From Dactylosporangium aurantiacum (GTDB lineage Bacteria > Actinomycetota > Actinomycetes > Mycobacteriales > Micromonosporaceae): a stretch of DNA of 64,000 bases. Below are positions 44,046 through 55,000 of the stretch, in pieces (position 1 is the stretch's first letter; each line of letters opens with the position of its first letter). Both the position numbers and the translations under genes were made by a program. The stretch lies in assembly GCF_000716715.1 (NCBI RefSeq), contig NZ_JNYJ01000023.1:62001-126000 (forward strand). The letters are read 5' to 3'. The notes under the pieces were generated by a model. That model did no database searches. It was not told the origin of the DNA and saw nothing but the letters and a program-made list of their open reading frames with translations.

Positions 44046-45815
44046 TCACCGCCGTGACCGCTCGCGCTTGCGTTGGTACATGGCGACATCCGCACGGTGC
44101 AGCAGCTGCTCCATCGACTCGCCCGCGCGATGGACCGCGACGCCGACGCTACCGCTGATCTGCGCCACGCCGACCGTCAGCACGAACGGCTCGTCGAGCG
44201 CGGCACCGAGACGTTTCGCCACGTCGGCGGCGTGACAGGCAGCCGCGACACCCTGCAGCAGCACCACGAACTCGTCCCCGGCGAGCCGGGCAAGCAGCCC
44301 GTCGGCGGGAACGACGCCACGCATCCGGTCGGCTGCCGCGACCAGCAGCTCGTCACCCGCACGATGGCCGAGGTTGTCGTTGACATCCTTGAAGCGGTTG
44401 AGATCGAGGAGCAACAGCGCTACCGGGTCGCCGGCCATGTCCGTCACCGCGGAATCCAGCCGCGCGAGGAACTGTGCCCTGTTCGGCAGGCCGGTGAGCG
44501 CGTCGTGCATCGCAGCGTACCGAGCCTGCGCCTCCGAACGGCATCGGCGCAACGCACTGGAGACCGTGACGCCGACGGCATCGGCGCTGACGCGCTCGTC
44601 GACGGAGAAGGTAGCTCTTCGCCCGCAACGCCGCACCATCAGTACCCCGCCCTCGGTCAGCGGCACGGCGAGTGTCGCTGCCGAACGCGTCCTCACCTCG
44701 CGACTGCGGCTGTCGGCGACGCCATCGGCGAACAGCTCCTCGAGCGGTGGGAGCGGACCGCCGTCAGCGGCGGCCACCTGCGCAACGCCCAATTCGCTTC
44801 GGTACAGCAGCGCTACAACGTCGGCGGACATGGCCGCCCGCACCTGCTCGACAATGTGCCGCACCAGCCGGTGCTCGTCGTCCTCCGACAATGCCCTGGT
44901 GCCGAGTTCGGCCACCAGTGCGTGCAGACGGCGAGCTCGTTCGCGATCGTTGATCAGCTGGGCCACTCGGACGATGAGCAGCACGACGATGCCCAGCACG
45001 CCGAGGCCACCGAGGGACATCAGCCGGTCACCGCCGACCTCGACGAACACCCCGGCGATGGCCAGCGACAGGGCGACACCGAGCAGCACGACCCTCGCGT
45101 ACGGCAGGTCACCGCGCCGCTCGACCGGCACCGTCAACGCGGTCATGCCTGGCGCGAGCGCGGCCGCGCCCAGCAGCAGGCGACTGAGCCCGGCGAGAAT
45201 GTCGGCACCCACGACCGAGTCGATGATGCCGCTGTTCGTCATCGCCAGCGAGATGCCGATGAACTGGCCGGCAACGGAGCCGAGGAGCAGCAACCACGCG
45301 CTCGGTGACCGCCGCGCCAGGAACAGCAGGCGAAGGCTCGCCGCCAGCGTCACACTGGCGGTCACCGTCAACACCAGCACCACCTGCTGCGGCACGACCG
45401 CTCGGTCCGGCTGCCCGGCAAGGAGCAACTGCCGCAGGCCGACAGCGAGCGCGAGCGCGAGGATCCAGCCGTCGAACGCCTCCTCGCGGTCCTTACCGCC
45501 CCGCATCCGGACCAGCGACAGCGGTGCGACGAGGAACGCGAGGTTCCCGATGAGCACCACGAAGATCATCACGGCTTGCGGCGTAGCTCCGCCGGTCAGC
45601 ATCTTCGGAAACGCCGTGCAGCTGATACCGACCGCAAGTACCAGCCAGATCCAGGCACCGCGCGGCCGGTACGACCGCACTCCGACGGCGACGGCGGCCA
45701 CGGCGACGACAGCGGTACAGACGCCTGCGAGAGTCTCGGCCGCCGGGACACCGGCGACGAGCACGGCCATGAGGAACGCACCGAGCGCGGTGTACCCTAC
45801 TGCCCACCTGCTCAC
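44046..45815 (-). CDS. Membrane-anchored GGDEF diguanylate cyclase
   Basis: A 589-residue inner-membrane enzyme. About eight hydrophobic segments (residues 5-290) precede a GAF-like region (residues about 300-420) and the GGDEF domain: HDALTGLPNRAQFLARL, LLLDLNRFKDVNDNLGH and the active loop RLAGDEFVVLLQG (AGDEF variant, found in active cyclases). No RxxD inhibitory site is in the usual place before the loop. There is no EAL domain, so it likely makes c-di-GMP. It stands alone. Confidence 0.88.
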   Translation of the reverse strand: MSRWAVGYTALGAFLMAVLVAGVPAAETLAGVCTAVVAVAAVAVGVRSYRPRGAWIWLVLAVGISCTAFPKMLTGGATPQAVMIFVVLIGNLAFLVAPLSLVRMRGGKDREEAFDGWILALALAVGLRQLLLAGQPDRAVVPQQVVLVLTVTASVTLAASLRLLFLARRSPSAWLLLLGSVAGQFIGISLAMTNSGIIDSVVGADILAGLSRLLLGAAALAPGMTALTVPVERRGDLPYARVVLLGVALSLAIAGVFVEVGGDRLMSLGGLGVLGIVVLLIVRVAQLINDRERARRLHALVAELGTRALSEDDEHRLVRHIVEQVRAAMSADVVALLYRSELGVAQVAAADGGPLPPLEELFADGVADSRSREVRTRSAATLAVPLTEGGVLMVRRCGRRATFSVDERVSADAVGVTVSSALRRCRSEAQARYAAMHDALTGLPNRAQFLARLDSAVTDMAGDPVALLLLDLNRFKDVNDNLGHRAGDELLVAAADRMRGVVPADGLLARLAGDEFVVLLQGVAAACHAADVAKRLGAALDEPFVLTVGVAQISGSVGVAVHRAGESMEQLLHRADVAMYQRKRERSRR

Positions 45816-46029
45816 TGCATGCAGTTCGGTCGGGGCAGGGCAATCTTGAGGACTCCGGCCGGTGGCTCACGATGCGCACCGTCATGGTCCCGGCGGCATC
45901 GGGCGGTCAGCGGCGTCACCCGGCCTCGAGTCATACTGGCCACGGTGTGGTGGTCACACCCGCCAGCTCGGCAGCCGCGCGGTAACCACCCATGAGGTCG
46001 TGAAGCTCCAGGATTTCCAGGATGTCGTG

Positions 46030-47952
46030 TCACAGCGCGCTCGGCACCGGCGAAGCCACGCGGTCGTGAACGTACCGGCGAATCAACGGGGCGACGGTGA
46101 ACCGCCCGTCCGGATCCTCTCGGACGAGGTGGGCGGCGCACAGCAGGTCCAGCCAGCGCGCTGCGGCGGTCGTGCCTCCGCCGGTGAGCGCGGCGGCCGT
46201 GGCCGGCGACACCGGACCGGTCGTGGCTGTGCCCATGCGGTGCAGCAGCTGGCGGGCCGGTGCGGGCAGCAGCCCGTGCGACGTGTCCAAGGTGCCGGTG
46301 AGGGCCGCCCACGCCGGGTCCATCCGCCGCCATGCCCGCAGGCCGTGGGCGGTCCGCAGCTCCTGCACCAGGGTGCTGATGCGGCGGTGCGGCCGGTCCA
46401 GCAGGGTGCCGGCGGCGATCCGCAGCGCCAACGGGAGTCCCGCGCACAATCGTACGAGGTCCGTGGCCGCGTCCGGCTCGGCGTGCACCCGGGCGGCGCC
46501 GACGAGCGCGCCGAGCAGCTGCCGGGCCGCGGCCGTCGACAGCGGGCCCACCTGGACCCTGGCCATGTCGTGCCTGGCGGTCAGCGCACCGAGCCGGACC
46601 CGGGCGATGATCACCACGAAGGCTTCGGAACCGCCCGGCAGCAGCGGTTCGACCTGTGCGATCGAGCTGGCGTCGTCGAGCAGCAACAGGACGCGCCGGC
46701 CGGCCAGGACGGACCGTAACCGCGCCGCCGCCTCGAGCACGTCGCCGGACGGGCCGGGCACGCCGAGGGAGCGCAGCAGTCTGGCCAGCGCGTCGGCGGG
46801 TTCGACCGGTCCGGAGGGGCCGTTGAGCTCCAGGTAGAGCTGGCCGTCGGGGAACTGGCCGGCGGCCCGGTGCGCCCAGTGCACGGCCAGGGCCGTCTTG
46901 CCGGAGCCCGGCGGTCCGTGCACGAGCACCGCGGGTGCGGCCCGGGGCCCGTCGCGGGGCGGCAGACCGTGCGGTGGTACTGGCGCCCGCTGAACCGTGC
47001 CGGCGGCCTGGTCCAGCAGGCTCAGCTGCTGCGCGCGTTCGGTCAGGCCGGCGGGTACGGCGGGCAGCTCCCGCCGCACCGCCGGGGTGCGCACCTGGAC
47101 GGTGCTCGGGCGCCTGGGCCGGGCGAGCGGGCCGGACACCTCGGCGTCGACGGTGTCGCCGTCGCGGCGCAGGATCGCCAGGTTGAGCGACTGCAGCATC
47201 GGGCCCGGCTCCAGTCCGAGCTGTTCGGTCAGGATGCGTCGGGCGGTGCGGTACGCGGCCAGGGCGTCGGCCTGCCGGCCGGCGCGGTACAGGGCCGCCA
47301 TCAGCAGACCGTGCAGTTCCTCCCGGAACGGGTGCGCCACCGTCATCGCCCGCAGCGGTTCGACGAGGTGCGCGGGACGCCCGAGCCGGAGTTCCAGCCG
47401 CACCCGGTGCTCGAACGCCAGCAGCCACCGCTGCTCGATGCCGTGCGCGGCACTGGCCAGGTACGGGGTGGTGAGCCCGTCGAGGGCCGGGCCGCGGCGC
47501 AGCTGGAGCGCCTGGCCGAGCAGCGCCGCCGCCCGGGCCGCGGCGCCGGCGGCCTCCAGCCGTTCGGCGGTGCCGGTCAGCGCGCGGAACTGGTCCAGGT
47601 CGAGGTCCCCGTCGCGGGGTCTGATGGTGTACCCGCCGGGCGCGGTGCCGATCAGTGCGTCGGCGGACGGCACCAGCTGCAGGGTCCGGCGCAGCCGCCC
47701 GATGCGGTTCTGCACCTGGATCCGTGCGCTGGCGGGCGGGTCGGCGCCCCAGGTGGCCTCGACGAGCTGGTCGGTGGAGACCACCTTGCCGGCGTCGAGG
47801 AGCAGCGTCGCCAGCACCGCGCGGCTGCGCACGCCGCCGATCGCCAGTGTCTGTGCGCCGATGGTGACGGTGAGCGGTCCCAGCAGCCGGAACAGCGCCG
47901 GCCCGGCGTCCGGTGCCGGTGCGCTGTCCGGGTCTTGCCGCGCTGCACGCAT
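46030..47952 (-). CDS. AfsR/SARP-family transcriptional activator
   Basis: A 640-residue regulator. The N-terminal OmpR-like winged helix (LFRLLGPLTVTIGAQTLAI, residues 15-105) is followed by a bacterial transcriptional-activation domain (about 110-250) and an NB-ARC ATPase with Walker A VLVHGPPGSGKTALAVHWAH and Walker B RRVLLLLDDASS. SARPs recognise direct repeats near promoters of secondary-metabolite or secretion genes. It lacks the TPR tail that the second regulator has. ATG 47950-47952 has GAGGGGGG upstream. Promoter repeats suggest autoregulation. Confidence 0.88.
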   Translation of the reverse strand: MRAARQDPDSAPAPDAGPALFRLLGPLTVTIGAQTLAIGGVRSRAVLATLLLDAGKVVSTDQLVEATWGADPPASARIQVQNRIGRLRRTLQLVPSADALIGTAPGGYTIRPRDGDLDLDQFRALTGTAERLEAAGAAARAAALLGQALQLRRGPALDGLTTPYLASAAHGIEQRWLLAFEHRVRLELRLGRPAHLVEPLRAMTVAHPFREELHGLLMAALYRAGRQADALAAYRTARRILTEQLGLEPGPMLQSLNLAILRRDGDTVDAEVSGPLARPRRPSTVQVRTPAVRRELPAVPAGLTERAQQLSLLDQAAGTVQRAPVPPHGLPPRDGPRAAPAVLVHGPPGSGKTALAVHWAHRAAGQFPDGQLYLELNGPSGPVEPADALARLLRSLGVPGPSGDVLEAAARLRSVLAGRRVLLLLDDASSIAQVEPLLPGGSEAFVVIIARVRLGALTARHDMARVQVGPLSTAAARQLLGALVGAARVHAEPDAATDLVRLCAGLPLALRIAAGTLLDRPHRRISTLVQELRTAHGLRAWRRMDPAWAALTGTLDTSHGLLPAPARQLLHRMGTATTGPVSPATAAALTGGGTTAAARWLDLLCAAHLVREDPDGRFTVAPLIRRYVHDRVASPVPSAL

Positions 47953-48009
47953 CGTGCCCCCCTCGTCCGGTGACGCGTGGGCCCAGCATGATCGGCGGTG
48001 CCTGACGGA

Positions 48010-48051
48010 ACCTTGACGAGACCTTGATCGAGACCTTGACCAAGACTTTGG
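48010..48051 (-). promoter_or_regulatory. Tandem heptamer repeats, putative SARP binding sites
   Basis: On the minus strand TCAAGGT recurs three times and a degenerate fourth copy (CCAAAGT) follows. In plus coordinates the copies are 48010-48016, 48021-48027, 48033-48039 and 48045-48051, spaced 11, 12 and 12 bp. SARP proteins are known to bind heptamer direct repeats at about one-turn spacing. They lie 58-99 bp upstream of the SARP start. Confidence 0.6.
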
Positions 48052-48095
48052 CAGCGGCACGGACGGGATCTGGGCGGGAGCCTGCCGGTGCCGCG

Positions 48096-48129
48096 GCCGG
48101 CCGGCCGTGGTGGTCCACGGCCGGCCGGC
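48096..48129. terminator. Very strong hairpin between LamG and SARP genes
   Basis: A 15-bp perfect stem, GCCGGCCGGCCGTGG and CCACGGCCGGCCGGC, with loop tggt, lies 21 bp beyond the LamG stop and separates it from the SARP promoter. Confidence 0.7.
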
Positions 48130-48149
48130 ACTGCGCTGCCGCCGAGCTG

Positions 48150-51100
48150 TCAGGCGGCCAGCTTCGCGACCTCCGCCGGCGGCATCGCACCCGCGTACAT
48201 GCGCACGTCGTCGATGTCGCCGGTCCAGAAGTCGGTGATCAGCGCGTTCCATTTGCCCCGGCCGATGGTGAACGGGCCGCCCGCCTGCCACCGCGGGCCG
48301 GTCGGCACGGTCACCGCGAGCACGCCGTCGAGGTACAGGCTCAGCTGGCCGGCCACGGCGTCACGCACGGCGGTCAGCTGCACCCAGTCGCCGGAGACGC
48401 ACGTACCGGAGTTGGCGTACGCCGCTGAGCTGCTGGTCGAGTCGGCCGACCTGACCAGCATCGACCAGTACGGCGTGCTGTCGGTCCGGCAGCCCAGGAA
48501 GAACCCGGAGATGGTCGCCCCGTCCTGCGCCAGTGCCGTGCGTGCGGCACCGCCCCCGGTCCAGCGCACCCACCCGGCGACCGTGTACGACTGGTCGGTG
48601 TACACCGCGGGTCCGGCCGTGGCCAGGAACTGGTTGGTGCCGTTGAACGACGCGGCCGAGACCGGTCCGTCGCCGCGGTCGTCGGTCCAGGTCACCCCGC
48701 CGGTGGCGGTGGCGTCGCGGCCGTAGGCGGTGGCGTCGGTGCCGTCGCCGTCCAGCCGCCACCGGCCGACGAGCGTCGCCGCGCCGGGCGCCAGCTCCTG
48801 CGCCGACACCACCCGGTCCCAGACCTTGACCTCGGCGATGCTGCCGTCGAAGAAGTTGTTCGGCGTGCCCAGGTACCGGGCCCGGCCGATCAGCAGCGGC
48901 CCGGTCGCGCGCCAGTTGCCGGCCAGGGTGGCGCTGCCGGCGAGCTTACCGTTGACGTACAACCGGATCTGTCTGGCGCCGGCGTCGTAGACGGCGACCA
49001 GGTGCGTCCACACCCCGGTCGGGGCGGTGGCGTGCGCCGCACGCACGATGGTCGGCGCGCTGCCGTCGACGCTGTACATGTCCAGCGCCCACCCGGTGCC
49101 GGCCAGGTACTCCAGGGCGAAGCCGCAGTTGGTGGCGCCGTCCTGGCACAGCACCGCCCGGTGTGTCGTGGTGCTGTTCAGTTTCGCCCAGGCCGAGACG
49201 GTGAAGCTGCGGCTGGTGTCCAGGACCGGCCCGGCCGTCGCCGCGTACGTGGTGGTGCCGTTGAACGCCACCGAGGTCGGCGCCGCCTTCGCGGGGCCGT
49301 TGACGATCCGGCCGGCGGTGCCCGCGCCCCCGGCGGTCAGCGTCGCGGGGTGGGTGGTGCCCCGGCTGGTCGTGTCGGCCAGCGTGGTGCTGCCGGACGG
49401 CTCCCCCATGTCCCAGACCCCGACCGGGGCGGTGGCCGGGCCGAGGACGAACACGTATGTCGCCAGCGGGCTGGTGCGGCCGGAGCTGTCGACGGAGATC
49501 ACGTACAGGGTGCTCTGCCCGCCGTCGGTCGGGTCCTGCGGCTTGGGTGGTGGCGGCGTCAACGGCACGGTGATCGAGGCCCCGGGCGACGGTGCCGCCA
49601 CCTGGGTGGTGGGCGGGTCGGCCCAGCCCCACCGGTACGCGGTCACGTCACCCACGCCACTGGCGGTGAACGTGAAGTCGGCGGTCAGACCGACGGCGCC
49701 GTAGACGGAGTTGAGGTCGGTGCCGTAGACCGGTGAGGAGACCCCCGGCGCGACCTGCGGCGAGACCGTGTCCACCCGGAACTCGCAGTACCCGGACCAG
49801 GTGGAGCTGTCGGTGCCGGACGTGCCGTTGTAGGACCACGGGTCCTGGGTCTGCGCGCGCCACCGGTAGATGCCGTCGTTGACGAGACCGGACGGGATCT
49901 TGTACTGCCCGGTCGCGCCGGACGTCAGACTGGACTGGGAGCCCGAGCCGAGCGCGGTCCAGGCGGTGCCGGTCCACCGCTCCCAGGCGAACGCCGCACG
50001 CAGGTCCGTTTCGGTGTCCGGGTCGCTGACCACGGCGCGCAGGGTGGGCGTGGCCGTCGGTATCCCGGGTCGGGTGCTGCCGGCGCCGCAGCCGGTGCCC
50101 TCAGCGCTCAGTGAGGTCGGCACCCGAGGGACCGAGTTGTAGGTCACCGACAGTGTCGCGTCGTACCGGAACCGCTTCCAGCCGCCCGGCATGCTGCTCT
50201 CGCTGCCGGCCCGCAGCCCGAGCGTCAGCGTCGACCAGCCGCTGGTCAGAGCCTCGTTCACGCCACCGACCGCGTTGAACTCCACCCAGCCGGGTCCGTT
50301 CGTACAGCCGGACCTGCGGGCGATCGACACGCTGGCCAGCTGCTTCGTCCAGGTCGAGGCGTGGTTGTCCCAGGTGCTGCTCGCCGAGACCGCGCCGGTG
50401 CGCCACAGCTGCACCGCGTCAGCCGTGCAGTCGTAGGCGGAGGTCTCGTACGCGCTGAAGGTGGAGGCGAGCACGTGGCTGCCCCTGATCGCGGCGGGGA
50501 TGGTGAACTCCCAGGCCACCCGCTTGATGTTGTCGGCGTTGCAGGTCGATTCCAGTTGTACGTCGCACAGGCCGACGCCCTGGTCGCCGGTGAACTTGTA
50601 GGTGGGGTCGTCGCCGCCGAACCCGCTCTGGATCATCGCCCAGTCGCTGCGAGATGCGGTGACCGACGGGTCGACGTAGACGGGGAAGACGGTGGCCGGG
50701 TCGTCCAGCAGGGCGGGGTCCGCGGTGATGGTCAGGTCGGTGCCGGACACCGAGGTCGACATCGTGGCGATCCGGTCGCCGCCGACGGGCCGCTCAGCGG
50801 ATCTGCCGGCGGCGCCGCGGACCGCCGCCGCGCTGTCCGGGGCCGCGCCTGCGGCGTGCCGGTCACCGGTGGAGTCCCACATGCGTGGGGCGGGGCTGGT
50901 GAACTCGACCCGTCCCGCGCCGTCGGTCGCCTCGAACCCGCCGCCGGCGGCGCGCAACGTCAACCCGGCCGCGGTCAGCGAGAACCGCAGCGTCCGCAGC
51001 GCGGGGTTCGCCGCCGCGGCACGCTCGCGCAGCACCAGCACTTCCGAGAAGCCCTCCGGCTCGGCGGTCAGCACGAGGTCGACGCCGGGCTGGACGTCGC

Positions 51101-51719
51101 GGTAGGTGGCCGTCGAGCCGCTCAGCTGCGGCGCGGGCAGCGGCCACGGCAGGCCCAGGCTGACCTCCCGGCCGCCGGCGCCGAGCCGCGCCGCCGGCCC
51201 GGTGCCACCGGCGGACAGGCGCAGGTTCCCGGCGGCGGCGACCGGCACGACCTGCCCGCCGGCGAGGCGCAGGGTGGTGTCGATGGGCGTCCATGTGCCG
51301 TCGGGTCGGCGCACCCGGGTCGGCGCGGCGGTCACCTCGGTGGTCCACGACCCGTCCGGGTTGGCGAGGGTGCGCGAGCGTTCAGTACGCCGCGACAGGA
51401 TCTCGGCGGGCCGGCCGGTCGCCCTGGCGGCGGCGATGGACTCGGCGGCGTCGGGTGCGGCGGCGTTCTGCGCGGGGTCCTGCTGGGTGTTCTGCTGCGC
51501 CGGGTCGCTCGCCGGTGCCGGCGGTGGCGCGGCGCCGGCCGGTGCGGACAGCACCGGTGCCGTCTGGACCAGCACGGCGCAGAGCACGGCGGCGAGCAGT
51601 GACCGTGCCGGCCGCAGCCGCGCCAGTGGCCCGGGTCGTCGGCTGCCCGGCGGGCCCGGTACGACGGGACACGGACGGGCTCGCACGGCCACACGCGTGT
51701 TCCTGGGCCACCTGATCAT
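48150..51719 (-). CDS. Secreted DNRLRE/LamG multidomain protein
   Basis: A 1,189-residue secreted protein. A twin-arginine-like basic head and a hydrophobic core (RSLLAAVLCAVLVQTAPVLS) precede a long Gln/Pro-rich linker. Then come a DNRLRE-like beta domain (CDVQLESTCNADNIKRVAWE) and Fn3-like segments. Two LamG jelly rolls follow in tandem at about 800-985 and 990-1185 (VAFNGTTTYAATAG and ASFNGTNQFLATAG). The start is the second ATG (51717-51719): the first ATG is part of its own GAGGAG ribosome site. It diverges from the RHS gene 290 bp away, a pairing seen often in actinomycetes. Confidence 0.83.
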   Translation of the reverse strand: MIRWPRNTRVAVRARPCPVVPGPPGSRRPGPLARLRPARSLLAAVLCAVLVQTAPVLSAPAGAAPPPAPASDPAQQNTQQDPAQNAAAPDAAESIAAARATGRPAEILSRRTERSRTLANPDGSWTTEVTAAPTRVRRPDGTWTPIDTTLRLAGGQVVPVAAAGNLRLSAGGTGPAARLGAGGREVSLGLPWPLPAPQLSGSTATYRDVQPGVDLVLTAEPEGFSEVLVLRERAAAANPALRTLRFSLTAAGLTLRAAGGGFEATDGAGRVEFTSPAPRMWDSTGDRHAAGAAPDSAAAVRGAAGRSAERPVGGDRIATMSTSVSGTDLTITADPALLDDPATVFPVYVDPSVTASRSDWAMIQSGFGGDDPTYKFTGDQGVGLCDVQLESTCNADNIKRVAWEFTIPAAIRGSHVLASTFSAYETSAYDCTADAVQLWRTGAVSASSTWDNHASTWTKQLASVSIARRSGCTNGPGWVEFNAVGGVNEALTSGWSTLTLGLRAGSESSMPGGWKRFRYDATLSVTYNSVPRVPTSLSAEGTGCGAGSTRPGIPTATPTLRAVVSDPDTETDLRAAFAWERWTGTAWTALGSGSQSSLTSGATGQYKIPSGLVNDGIYRWRAQTQDPWSYNGTSGTDSSTWSGYCEFRVDTVSPQVAPGVSSPVYGTDLNSVYGAVGLTADFTFTASGVGDVTAYRWGWADPPTTQVAAPSPGASITVPLTPPPPKPQDPTDGGQSTLYVISVDSSGRTSPLATYVFVLGPATAPVGVWDMGEPSGSTTLADTTSRGTTHPATLTAGGAGTAGRIVNGPAKAAPTSVAFNGTTTYAATAGPVLDTSRSFTVSAWAKLNSTTTHRAVLCQDGATNCGFALEYLAGTGWALDMYSVDGSAPTIVRAAHATAPTGVWTHLVAVYDAGARQIRLYVNGKLAGSATLAGNWRATGPLLIGRARYLGTPNNFFDGSIAEVKVWDRVVSAQELAPGAATLVGRWRLDGDGTDATAYGRDATATGGVTWTDDRGDGPVSAASFNGTNQFLATAGPAVYTDQSYTVAGWVRWTGGGAARTALAQDGATISGFFLGCRTDSTPYWSMLVRSADSTSSSAAYANSGTCVSGDWVQLTAVRDAVAGQLSLYLDGVLAVTVPTGPRWQAGGPFTIGRGKWNALITDFWTGDIDDVRMYAGAMPPAEVAKLAA

Positions 51720-52009
51720 GGTGCTCCTCATCGGGTTGGCCGGGCCGGTCCGGGCCGGATGATCCCCGGGGGCTGACGGCGACGCACGGTCATGCTCGGC
51801 GGCGCCGTCACCGATTTCTCATCGATCCGCCGCTCGCGGACGCGGACGCCGCCGGTGCCGGGACGCTCGGGCGCGCCGGACCGTCCGTGGGAGCGCGGGC
51901 GAGCCGTGAGCGGACGATGAGGCATCGATGACGGCCGTGTCGATGCTGAACGGGCCCGTTTGTCCGTCCCGGCGCTCGGGTGTGTCGCGGTTCGCGGGAG
52001 GGAGCGCAG

Positions 52010-55000
52010 ATGGCCGACGTGCCGGCAGCACCGAGCGGTGACAGACAGCGATGGTGGGCGGCGTGGTTGGCGTGGCTGCGGCGACGACCGCGGCCACCGG
52101 TCCGTCGCGGCACCGTGTCCGCCGTAGCTGTGGCGGTGGTCGTGTCCGCCGGCGGTGTCCTGGTCGCCTCGTCCGGACCCGACCGCGGGGAACGGCCGGA
52201 GCCGCAGCGGGACCGTGCGGTCGCCGTCGTGGCCGCCGCGCCGGCGGGCGCGCCCGCCGGCGTCACCGGCCGGCCGTACCAGGCGCAGGCGGTGAGCTGG
52301 CCGGCCGCGGCCGACGGGGAGGTGTCGCTGCACGCTGGCGCCGTAGCTGATCTGGCGGCGCCTGGTGCGGCGCGCACGGTCCGGGTCGGCGGGACACCCG
52401 TCTCGGTCGGTCCTGCTGCCGGTGCCGCGGCGCCGGCCCGGGTGCGGGTACGGGTACTGGACCGGGCCGCCACCCAGCAGGCCGGGGTGGCCGGGGTGCT
52501 GCTGGCCGTCGCACGCGCCGACGGTGTGGCGAGCGCCGGCGCGGCACGCGTCAGCGTCGACTACGGCGCCTTCCGTCACGCGTACGGCGGTGACTGGGCT
52601 ACCCGGCTGCACCTGGTGCTGCTGCCCGACTGCGCGGCCACCGCGGCGCCCGGATGCGATCCGGTCGCACTGGCGTCGACCAATGACCCCCGTACCGGCA
52701 CGGTCAGCGCCGACGTGCCGCTGTCCGCCACCGATACCATGATCGCGCTGGCCGCCGGGGCGGCCGGCAGCGCCGGCGACGTGAGCGCCACGCCGCTGTC
52801 GCAGACGGCGACCTGGTCGGCCGGCGGGAACTCCGGCGGGTTCACCTGGGGTTACCCGCTGCGGACACCGCCCGGCGTGGACGGCCCGGAGCCGGAGCTG
52901 TCCCTGATGTACTCGTCGTCGTCCGTCGACGGGCTCACCGCCGCGTCGAACAACCAGCCGTCCTGGGTCGGTGAGGGCTTCAGCCTGCCGACCAACGCGA
53001 TCGAGCGCCGGTATGTGTCGTGCGGCAAGGACATGAGCGGCGGCAACAACTCGACCAAGACCGGCGACCTGTGCTGGAAGCGGGACAACGCCGTCGTGAC
53101 GCTCAACGGCGTCTCCACCGAGCTGCTGAAGGACTCCGCGGGCACCTGGCACGCGCGCACCGAGGAAGGTTGGCGCATCGAGCAACGCACCGGCGGCGTG
53201 AACGGCGACAACAACGGCGAGCACTGGGTCGTGACCACCATGGACGGCACCCAGTACTGGTTCGGCCGCAACCGGCTGCCCGGCTGGGTGTCCGGCAAGG
53301 CGGAGACCGCGTCGGTGTACACGGTCCCGGTGTTCGGCAACCACTCCGGCGAACCCTGCCACGCGAGCACGTTCGCCTCGTCGGGCTGCGACCAGGCGTG
53401 GAAGTGGAACCTCGACTACGTCGTGGACACCTTCGGCAACACGCAGTCGTTCTGGTACGCCAAGGAGAGCAACTCCTACGCCAGGGCCGGTTCCACGACG
53501 ACGCTGGCCGGTTACGTGCGCGGTGGGCGGCTGGCCCGCATCGACTACGGCACCCGCAGCGACACCGCGTACGGCAACGCGCCGGCACGGGTCGTGTTCA
53601 ACCCCGCCGACCGCTGCCTGAGCTCGTGCTACACCAACGCCAAGCCGAACCGGCCCCAGTGGCCGGACACGCCGTGGGACCAGGAGTGCACGGCGACGCC
53701 GTGCCTGGTCGGCGGGCCCAGTTTCTGGGAGACCAAGCGGCTCGCGTCGGTGCAGACCCAGGTGTGGGGCGGGTCGGCGTACCGGCCGGTGGAGACCTGG
53801 ACGCTGACCCACTCGTTCCCCGACCCCGGCGACGGCACGCGGGCCGGGCTGTTCCTCGACCGGATCAGCCACACCGGTTCGGTCGGCACGACCACCACCG
53901 TGCCGGACGTGACGTTCGGTGGCGTGCAGCTGGCCAACCGGGTCGACTCCCTCGACGGGTCGGCGCCGATGAACTGGTGGCGGCTGGCGACGGTGACCAC
54001 CGAGTCCGGTGGCGTCATCGGCGTCACCTACAAGCCGCAGGAGTGCGTCGCCGGTTCCCGGATGCCGTCGGCGCCGGAGTCGAACACGCTGCGCTGCTTC
54101 CCGGTGCGATGGACGCCGGAGGGCGCGACGTCACCGAAGACCGAGTACTTCCACAAGTACGTGGTGGACACGGTGACCGAGACCGACATGGCGCTGCCGT
54201 CCAACGCCCGTTCCGTCCGGTCGATCAGCGCCTTCCAGTACCTGGACAACCCGGCGTGGCGGTACACCGACGACGACGGGCTCGTCGACGACGCCAGCAA
54301 GACGTGGTCGGTGTGGCGCGGTTACGGCCGGGTCCGGGTCACCACCGGGGACCCGGGCGAACAGCAGCGCACCGAGACGGTGTACTTCCGTGGCATGCAC
54401 GGCGACCACCTGCCCGGCGGCACCCGGTCGGTCACCATGCCGGCCGCCGGCGGCGCCGCGGCGGTCGCCGACGAGGACGAGTACGCCGGCATGACCCGCG
54501 AGTCCATCGTCTACCTCGGCGCCACGTCCACCGAGGTGTCCGCGACGGTGACCGAACCGTGGCGCTCCGACCCGACCGCCACCCGGACCCTGGACGGGGT
54601 CACCGTCCACGCCCGGTACGTCGGTGAGGCAGCCACCCGGGTCCGCACCGCCCTCGACGGCGGCCGCGGCAACCGGACCACCGTCACCAGGTCCACCTTC
54701 GACGGGTACGGGCTGGCCACGCAGGTGGAGAGCCTCGGCGACGAGGCGGTGACCGGCGACGAGGAGTGCGCGATCACCACGTTCGTGCGCAACACCGCCA
54801 GCTGGCTGATGGAGTTCCCCAGCCGGGAACAGCGCTTCGCCACCACCTGCGCCCGGGCCCGCGGGACGGGGCTGACCGACGCGGACATCCTCGCCGACAC
54901 CTACACCAGCTACGACCAGCTGGCCCGGGGTGCCGCGCCGACGAAGGGCGCGGTCAGCAGGATCGAGCAGCTCGTCGCGTACACCCCCGCACCCGTCTAC

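Noticed and set aside
51717..51731. First ATG (51729-51731) of the LamG frame as start
   Set aside because: That ATG forms part of GAGGAG, the ribosome site for the ATG four codons later.
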